Of a stretch of DNA of 64,000 nt, positions 58,743 to 64,000 are shown piece after piece. Each line of letters starts with the position of its first letter. The first letter of the stretch is position 1. The notes beneath the pieces were generated by a model. The model had not been told where the DNA came from. It did no database searches and was given only the letters and a program-made list of their open reading frames with translations. Source of the DNA: Stenotrophomonas maltophilia (lineage in GTDB: Bacteria > Pseudomonadota > Gammaproteobacteria > Xanthomonadales > Xanthomonadaceae); assembly GCF_002799155.1 (NCBI RefSeq), contig NZ_NERD01000002.1, forward strand, positions 1 to 64,000. The letters run 5' to 3'. Position numbers and translations under genes: made by a program.

Positions 58743-59462
58743 ATGTCCACCAAACGCGTGCTGATCGTTGAAGACGATGCCCACATCGCCGACCTGCTGC
58801 GCATGCATCTGGGCGACGAGGGCTACGACGTCGCCCATGCCGCCAGCGGCGATGCCGGCCTGCGCCTGCTCGAGCAGGAAGGTCCGTGGGATGCGCTGGT
58901 GCTGGACGTGATGCTGCCCGGCGTCGATGGGTTGCAGGTGTGCCAGCGTGCACGCGCGATGGCACGTTATGTACCGATCATCATCATCAGCGCGCGCGGG
59001 AGCGAAACGCAGCGCATCGTCGGCCTGGAACTGGGCGCGGACGACTACCTGGCAAAACCCTTCTCGATACCGGAACTGGTGGCACGGGTGCGCGCCCTGC
59101 TGCGCCGCGCCGAAGCGATGGCGCAGAGCGCACGCATCGATGCCGGCGCGATCGAGCTGGGTGGGCTGAAGCTGGACCCTGTGGCACGCACTGCCTCGGT
59201 GGATGGCAACGCGCTGGAGCTGACCCCGCGCGAGTTCGACCTGCTGCTGTTCTTTGCCCGTCATCCAGACCAGGTGTTCGCGCGCATGGAGCTGCTCAAC
59301 CAGGTCTGGGGCTACCAGCACGATGGCTACGAGCATACGGTCAACACCCACATCAACCGCCTGCGCAGCAAGATCGAACCCGACCCGGCCAACCCACGGC
59401 GCCTGCTGACGGTGTGGGGCCGCGGCTACAAGCTGGTCGATCCGGCCGGGGCGGCGGCATGA
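58743..59462 (+). CDS. OmpR-family response regulator of the msr-linked two-component system
   Basis: A 239-residue regulator: receiver with Asp55 (VLDVMLPGVDG), Thr/Ser (IIISARGSE), Lys (DYLAKPFS); winged-helix OmpR/PhoB domain at ~135-235 (LTPREFDLLLFFARHPDQVF; HTVNTHINRLRSKIEPDPAN). Its stop overlaps the kinase ATG. It is divergent from msrB-dipZ-msrA, so oxidative damage in the envelope is a plausible stimulus, by analogy with HprSR/CopRS-msrPQ. Confidence 0.94.
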   Translation: MSTKRVLIVEDDAHIADLLRMHLGDEGYDVAHAASGDAGLRLLEQEGPWDALVLDVMLPGVDGLQVCQRARAMARYVPIIIISARGSETQRIVGLELGADDYLAKPFSIPELVARVRALLRRAEAMAQSARIDAGAIELGGLKLDPVARTASVDGNALELTPREFDLLLFFARHPDQVFARMELLNQVWGYQHDGYEHTVNTHINRLRSKIEPDPANPRRLLTVWGRGYKLVDPAGAAA

Positions 59463-60928
59463 TCAAGCCGAACCTGTGGCAGAAGCTGGCGGTGGTGATC
59501 GCCGCGCTGATGCTGATGTGCTGCATGGCGCTGCTGGCATTGCAGATGCGTGCCAACACCCGCCACGAACAGGAGGTGGTACAGCGCCTGTCGCTGGGCC
59601 TGGCCGAGCACATCGCCCAGCGCAGTGAACTGATGGACACCAGTGGCATGCGCGATGCCGCGGTGCGTGCGCTGTTCGGCCAGTTGATGGCGGTCAACCC
59701 CAGCGTCGAGGTCTACCTGCTGGACGACCAGGGCCGCATCCTCGGCCACGATGCACCCAGTGGGCACCTGGTGCGCAACCGGGTGGACGTGACGCCGTTG
59801 CGTCGCCTGCTGGCCGGCGCGCCGTTGCCGATCCTCGGCGATGACCCGCGCAGCGCCGATGGCCGCAAGGTGTTCAGCGCCGCGCCGTTGATCGTGCAGG
59901 GCCGCCAGGCCGGTTATGTGTACGTGGTGCTGGTCGGCGAGCACCGGCAGATGCTCGCCGACGATCTTGCCGCCGGCAGCCAGTGGAACACCACGCTGTG
60001 GTCGGTGGTGCTGGTCGGCGGCCTCGGCCTGTTCGCCGGACTGGTGGCGTTCTATTGGGTGACGCGCCCGTTGCGGCGGCTGACCCGGCGCATCCAGGCC
60101 TTCGACATCGATGCGCCCACGCCGTTGCCGCCGCCGGAGCCGCTGCGCCCCGGTGAGCGCGACGAGCTTGTGATCCTTGAACACGCGCACGCGCAGATGG
60201 CGCAGCGGCTGGGTGAGCAGTGGCAGCAGCTGCGCCAGCAGGACCTGCAGCGCCGCGAACTGGTCGCCAACATCTCGCATGACCTGCGCACGCCGTTGTC
60301 GTCGCTGCACGGCTATCTGGAAACGCTGGCATTGAAGGACGCCACGCTTTCGCCGGATGAGCGCCGGCGTTATCTCGGCATTGCGCTGGCGCAGAGTGCC
60401 AAGGTCGGCCGGCTGGCGCGCGCGCTGTTCGAGCTGGCGCGGCTGGAGCACGGCGAAGTACGTCTGGAGTGGGAGGTGTTCGCGCTGCCGGAGCTGCTGC
60501 AGGACGTGCTGCAGAAATTCGAGCTGGCGGCGCAGGCACGTGGCCAGCAGTTGCACGCGGCGTTCCCGCCCGGCCTGCCCCTGGTCCGTGCCGACCTGGG
60601 CCTGGTCGAACGGGTGCTGACCAACCTGCTCGACAACGCGTTGCGGCATGCACCCGAGGGTGGCCAGATCGAAGTGCGCCTGCGCGCGACCCCAGACAGC
60701 GTGGAGGTCAGCGTCGCCGATGATGGCCCCGGGGTGGCACCGGCGCTGCGTACCCAGCTGTTCCAGGCACCGGCCGCGCTGGGTGCGCGGCGTGGCGACA
60801 ACGGCGGATTGGGCCTGTTGATCGTGCAGCGCATCGTGCAGTTGCATGGCCGCCGTATCGAACTGCGCGACAGCGAGCGAGGCGCGCTGTTCGTGTTTGC
60901 CCTGCCGCGCGCGGAACCGTCGGTCTAG
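59459..60928 (+). CDS. sensor histidine kinase of the msr-linked two-component system
   Basis: A 489-residue kinase: TM1 ~10-30 (VVIAALMLMCCMALLALQM), periplasmic domain ~31-178, TM2 ~179-200 (VVLVGGLGLFAGLVAFYWVT), HAMP, HisKA His near 272 (ANISHDLRTPLSSLHGYLE), and HATPase with LLDNALRHAPEGG and VADDGPGVAPAL. Its ATG overlaps the regulator stop. It converges with the second kinase, sharing 4 bases at their 3' ends. Confidence 0.93.
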   Translation: MIKPNLWQKLAVVIAALMLMCCMALLALQMRANTRHEQEVVQRLSLGLAEHIAQRSELMDTSGMRDAAVRALFGQLMAVNPSVEVYLLDDQGRILGHDAPSGHLVRNRVDVTPLRRLLAGAPLPILGDDPRSADGRKVFSAAPLIVQGRQAGYVYVVLVGEHRQMLADDLAAGSQWNTTLWSVVLVGGLGLFAGLVAFYWVTRPLRRLTRRIQAFDIDAPTPLPPPEPLRPGERDELVILEHAHAQMAQRLGEQWQQLRQQDLQRRELVANISHDLRTPLSSLHGYLETLALKDATLSPDERRRYLGIALAQSAKVGRLARALFELARLEHGEVRLEWEVFALPELLQDVLQKFELAAQARGQQLHAAFPPGLPLVRADLGLVERVLTNLLDNALRHAPEGGQIEVRLRATPDSVEVSVADDGPGVAPALRTQLFQAPAALGARRGDNGGLGLLIVQRIVQLHGRRIELRDSERGALFVFALPRAEPSV

Positions 60929-62277
60929 CAGGTCGCCTCGCCCTCCACGACACCGCCGGTTTCCAGCGGCAGGTGCAGGCGGATGCAGGCGCCACCCAGT
61001 TCCGAATCGGTCACCTCGACGTGGCCGCCGTGCTTGTCGGCCACCACCTGCACCAGTGCCAGGCCGAGGCCGAAGCCGGGGCTGCCAGGGTCCAGCCGCA
61101 CATAGGGTTGCAGTACCTGGCCGCGCAGTTCCGGTGCGATGCCGGGGCCGTCGTCCTCCACCTGCACGCACAGCCAGCCGTCGTTGACCGTGCTGGCGAT
61201 GCGGATCTGCCGACGCGCGTAACGCAGCGCATTGCCGAGCAGGTTGCGCAGCGCCAGTTCCAGCATGTGTCGGTTGACGTTGACCAGGCCCACGGGTGAC
61301 AACGCCTGCTGCACCGGCATCGGCAACGGTGCGAACTGGGCCACCACGCCGCGTACCAGCGCCGCCAGCTGCAGGCGCTGGCGGGTCAGTTGATGGCAGC
61401 GGCCCAGTGCGGCGTACTCGACGCCGGCATCAGTGAGGTGTTGCAGCCGATCGACATCGGTGCGCAGCCCGCCCAGCGCATCGCGCTGTACATCGTCGAG
61501 CGCGGTGTCTTCCAGATCGGCCAGGCCGAATCGCATCCGTGCCAACGGCGTGCGCACCTCGTGCGCCACCGCCTGGGCCAGCACGCGCTGGCTTTCCAGC
61601 AGCTGCTGCAGCTGCTCGGCCATGTGGTTGAAGGCGTTGGCCAATGGCCGCACCAGCGCGGTACCGGCGCGTGGCGCGCGGGTATCCAGCTGGCCGTCGC
61701 GCATCTGCCGCGCCGCCTGGGCCAACTGCGAAACATCCCGCCACAGCCTGTAGACCATCACGTACATCGGCAGTGCCACCGCCACCATCAGGATCAGCAG
61801 CAGGATCGCCACGCCGGATACTTCGCTGTCCTGCCAGCCTTCTTCCGGCAGCGCCTCGTCCAACGGTCCCAGCATCACCGCGTAGTCGCTGTGGCCGATC
61901 CGCTGCAGGCTGCGCATGTGCTCCAGGTCGATCTGCACGCGGCCGTTGTTGAACGGCGGGCGCTGGCTGGCCGGCAGCTCCTTCATGGCCTCGGCCAGCG
62001 GCACCATGCGCAGCGCGTAGGCGAAATCGGCGTCGAGTTCGCGCGCCAGCGCCGGCCACTGCTCGCGCGGGGTTTCGGCGAAACGATGCTGCAGCAGCGC
62101 GTGGGTACCGCGCATCTCGGCCTGCAGGCCGGCTTCAGTGCGGTCTTCCAGCAGGGCATCCCAGGCCCACAGGCCCAGCACGATCAACAACAGGTGGGCG
62201 ACCAGGAAGCCGATGCCGTAGCGCAGGAAGTGGAAGGCGTGGCCGCGCATCGCCGAAGGCGTGCGCTTCATCCCCAT
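60925..62277 (-). CDS. RstB-like sensor histidine kinase
   Basis: A 450-residue kinase: TM1 (FLRYGIGFLVAHLLLIVLGL), periplasmic domain ~45-160, TM2 (GVAILLLILMVAVALPMYVM), HAMP, HisKA His in VAHEVRTPLARMRFGLADLE, and HATPase NLLGNALRYARR / DGPGIAPELRGQ. The AHEVRTPLARxRF form is typical of RstB. It overlaps the RstA-like regulator by 10 bases and the other kinase's end by 4. Confidence 0.92.
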   Translation of the reverse strand: MGMKRTPSAMRGHAFHFLRYGIGFLVAHLLLIVLGLWAWDALLEDRTEAGLQAEMRGTHALLQHRFAETPREQWPALARELDADFAYALRMVPLAEAMKELPASQRPPFNNGRVQIDLEHMRSLQRIGHSDYAVMLGPLDEALPEEGWQDSEVSGVAILLLILMVAVALPMYVMVYRLWRDVSQLAQAARQMRDGQLDTRAPRAGTALVRPLANAFNHMAEQLQQLLESQRVLAQAVAHEVRTPLARMRFGLADLEDTALDDVQRDALGGLRTDVDRLQHLTDAGVEYAALGRCHQLTRQRLQLAALVRGVVAQFAPLPMPVQQALSPVGLVNVNRHMLELALRNLLGNALRYARRQIRIASTVNDGWLCVQVEDDGPGIAPELRGQVLQPYVRLDPGSPGFGLGLALVQVVADKHGGHVEVTDSELGGACIRLHLPLETGGVVEGEATC

Positions 62278-62957
62278 GCCGACCGGCTGAACAGGTAGCC
62301 GCGGCCACGGACGGTCTTGATCCGTTCCGGCTGCTCGGGGTTGTCCCCCAGCTTGCGGCGCAGGCGCGAGATGCGGGCATCGATCGAACGGTCCAGGCCG
62401 TCGAAGGCGATTCCACGCAGGCCGCGCAGCAGCGCGTCGCGGTCCAGGATCTGGCCGGCATTGCTGGCCAGCAGGAACAGCAGGTCGAACTCGGCCGTGG
62501 TCAGCTCCAGCAGGCCGCCCTGCAGGTGCACGTTGCGGGTGGACGGGTCGATGTTCAACTCGCCGAAGCGCAGGCTGCCGTCACGCGGCTCGACCCGGCG
62601 GTGGCGGCGCAGGTGGGCACGCAGCCGGGCCAGCAGCACCCGCGGTTCGATGGGTTTGCCGATGTAATCGTCGGCCCCCAGTTCCAGGCCCAGCACCTGG
62701 TCGATGTTGTCGGTGCGGGCGGTCAGCACGCAGATGATGCCGTCATAGTGGGGCCGGATCTGCCGACACACTTCGAAACCATCCTGGTCGGGCAGGCCGA
62801 CATCGAGCAGCACCAGGGCCGGCTTCTCGGCCAGGATCCGGGCCACTGCGCGCTCGCCGCTGCGCTCGTGGGCCACCTGGTAGCCATGCCGTTGCAGGTA
62901 GTCGCTGACCATCGTTCCCAGGCGGGCATCGTCTTCGACCAGTACGATATCCAGCAT
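62268..62957 (-). CDS. RstA-like OmpR-family response regulator
   Basis: A 229-residue regulator: receiver with Asp52 (LLDVGLPDQDG), Lys in DYIGKPIEP; DNA-binding domain with LTTAEFDLLFLLASNAGQIL and DRSIDARISRLRRKLGDNPE, plus the C-terminal IKTVRGRGYLFS. It starts with ATG at 62957 after GGAGG; the TTG two codons upstream is less likely. It pairs with the RstB-like kinase. GTTAC repeats lie upstream. Confidence 0.93.
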   Translation of the reverse strand: MLDIVLVEDDARLGTMVSDYLQRHGYQVAHERSGERAVARILAEKPALVLLDVGLPDQDGFEVCRQIRPHYDGIICVLTARTDNIDQVLGLELGADDYIGKPIEPRVLLARLRAHLRRHRRVEPRDGSLRFGELNIDPSTRNVHLQGGLLELTTAEFDLLFLLASNAGQILDRDALLRGLRGIAFDGLDRSIDARISRLRRKLGDNPEQPERIKTVRGRGYLFSRSAWG

Positions 62958-63129
62958 TTCCAAGGCCTCCGTGGGCGCAAACGTACCGCCACGGCACGAG
63001 CGCGGCGATGCTATCCCAGCCTTCGGGCCGCCCGGGTCCCGGGGGCGGGCGCCATTCAGCCGGGGTTGCTGGCGCGCGGGCCGGGTCTCAGTCCCGGCAA
63101 CAACTTGGCGTCCAGCATAGCCTGAGGCT

Positions 63130-63144
63130 GTTACAAAACGTTAC
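63130..63144. promoter_or_regulatory. GTTAC-N5-GTTAC direct repeat
   Basis: Two GTTAC half-sites 10 bases apart in TGTTACAAAACGTTACC. This spacing is typical of OmpR-family dimers and resembles the RstA box (TACA...GTTACA). It lies 173 bases upstream of the rstA-like gene and 163 before the asparagine-synthase-like gene, so it could control either. The rest of the ~350-base gap shows no gene. Confidence 0.5.
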
Positions 63145-63306
63145 CTTCGTGATACGTCTGGTGACGATCGCTGACAGCAAAGCGACTGACGCCGCGCGGC
63201 CCGGGGCCGAGCATGGAGTCTCCTCCGCTCCGCGTGCCGTCCTCATGTCGCCCGCCGCCCCCTGCCTGCCGAACCCGTCCCACCGCTGTCAGTGCGGAGG
63301 CTCCCG

Positions 63307-64000
63307 ATGAGCGGCGTGGTCGGGGCCTGGTTGCCGCCGGCCGAGGACGAGCAGCTGCTGCAGCAGCTGGCCCCGATGCTGCGCGCCCTGCAGCAGCGGG
63401 GGCGTGGCCGCATCGGCTACTGGACCGATGCCGAGGCCGGCCTCGCGCTGGGCCACTGCCGGGCGCCGACCGATACGCCGTTGCAGCCGCTGAGCTCGGA
63501 CTGCGGTCGCTACGTACTGTGCCTGGACGGCCGCCTGTACAACCGCGGCGACCTGCAGGCGCAGCTGCGCGATCTGCCGCGCAGCTGCAGCGATGCGCGG
63601 CTGCTGCTGCAGGCGATCGTTGAATGGGGCGTGCAGCGGGCGCTGTCGCGTATCGAGGGCGCTTTCGGTTTCAGTATCTGGGACCGCGAGTCGCGCGTGC
63701 TGTGGCTGGCCCGTGATCCGGTGGGCGAGCGGCCGCTGTATTACGGCTGGCACCAGGGCCAGTTCCTGTTCGCCTCCGAGTTGAAGGCGCTGCAGGCCTT
63801 CGCCGGCTTCGCGCCGAGCATCGACCAGGACGCCCTGAGCCTGCTGCTGCGCCACGACTATGTGCCGGCGCCGCACACCATCTACCGTGGCATCCACAAG
63901 CTGGTGGCGGGCGGGGTGCTGCGCATCGATCTCAGTGACCATGCCGCGGGTTGCGCCAGCCAGGCCGCGCAGGGGGGAACGCGCTACTGGTGTGCACGCG
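63307..64000 (+). CDS. asparagine synthase (glutamine-hydrolysing)-like, partial, degenerate GATase
   Basis: The first 231 residues of a gene cut by the window edge. It has a glutamine amidotransferase II N-terminal domain in order: LALGHCRAPTDTPLQPLSSD, YVLCLDGRLYNRGDLQAQLR, IEGAFGFSIWDRESRVLWLA, RDPVGERPLYYGW and FASELKALQAF. The N-terminal nucleophile is replaced: it starts MSGVVGAW where the family has MCGI. HRGPDD is QRGRGR and NGE is DGR. The synthetase half is beyond the edge. GCGGAGG lies upstream. Confidence 0.85.
   Translation, partial: MSGVVGAWLPPAEDEQLLQQLAPMLRALQQRGRGRIGYWTDAEAGLALGHCRAPTDTPLQPLSSDCGRYVLCLDGRLYNRGDLQAQLRDLPRSCSDARLLLQAIVEWGVQRALSRIEGAFGFSIWDRESRVLWLARDPVGERPLYYGWHQGQFLFASELKALQAFAGFAPSIDQDALSLLLRHDYVPAPHTIYRGIHKLVAGGVLRIDLSDHAAGCASQAAQGGTRYWCAR

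Noticed and set aside
1..64000. tRNA, rRNA, insertion sequence or prophage
   Set aside because: No cloverleaf with a CCA-like 3' end, no rRNA core motif, and no transposase, integrase or phage structural signature was seen in either strand.

Overview
The window is GC-rich chromosomal DNA of a Xanthomonadaceae gammaproteobacterium, almost certainly Stenotrophomonas (S. maltophilia complex). The evidence is the many GTAG-initiated palindromic REP elements (SMAG type), the gene families present (DUF3247, DUF3297, lrp-dadA-alr, a paired fabA-fabB, a cobalamin-riboswitch btuB) and the near-uniform high GC of codon third positions. It is mostly core genome. I found no prophage, insertion sequence, CRISPR array, rRNA or tRNA. 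Both edges cut genes: a 3' piece of a uvrA-like gene on the left and an asparagine-synthase-like gene on the right.

Layout. 1-3.2 kb: a uvrA remnant, then an ECF42-type operon (YCII/DGPF protein, two VOC proteins, DUF1428 protein, sigma factor). 3.3-8.1 kb: an unassigned four-gene export locus whose last product is a CsgG-like outer-membrane lipoprotein. 8.3-12.6 kb: M28 peptidase, a LytS/LytTR two-component pair and a small lipoprotein. 12.6-20 kb: membrane protein, MpaB-like oxygenase, TetR regulator with an operator cluster divergent from two MFS efflux genes, and an M13 peptidase. 20-27 kb: a c-di-GMP phosphodiesterase, a LysR/DoxX/DODA-dioxygenase module and a CPA1 antiporter. 27-31.5 kb: small conserved genes, motAB and a cytosolic-type msrB. 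31.6-41.5 kb: lrp/dadA/alr, a hybrid PAS kinase, rsmC, a pseudouridine synthase and a HAD hydrolase. 41.6-44.6 kb: fabB-fabA and dinB. 45-49 kb: an MBL protein, a LysR regulator divergent from an NAD(P)-binding protein, a methyltransferase and gph. 49-55.4 kb: btuB with its cobalamin riboswitch, a histidine phosphatase, TfoX-C and fRMsr genes, bioD and a MocR regulator with a candidate divergent small RNA. 55.5-63 kb: an exported methionine-sulfoxide repair operon (msrB-dipZ-msrA) divergent from a two-component system, then a second RstA/RstB-like system tail to tail with it. 63.3 kb to the end: the asparagine-synthase-like gene with a degenerate glutaminase site.

The most likely undescribed system is the CsgG-like four-gene locus at 3.3-8.1 kb. 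Other good leads are the candidate sRNA at about 55.42-55.49 kb, the exported Msr module with its intergenic stem-loops, a 39-bp palindrome family with covarying arms, and SMAG elements that supply the stop codons of five genes.
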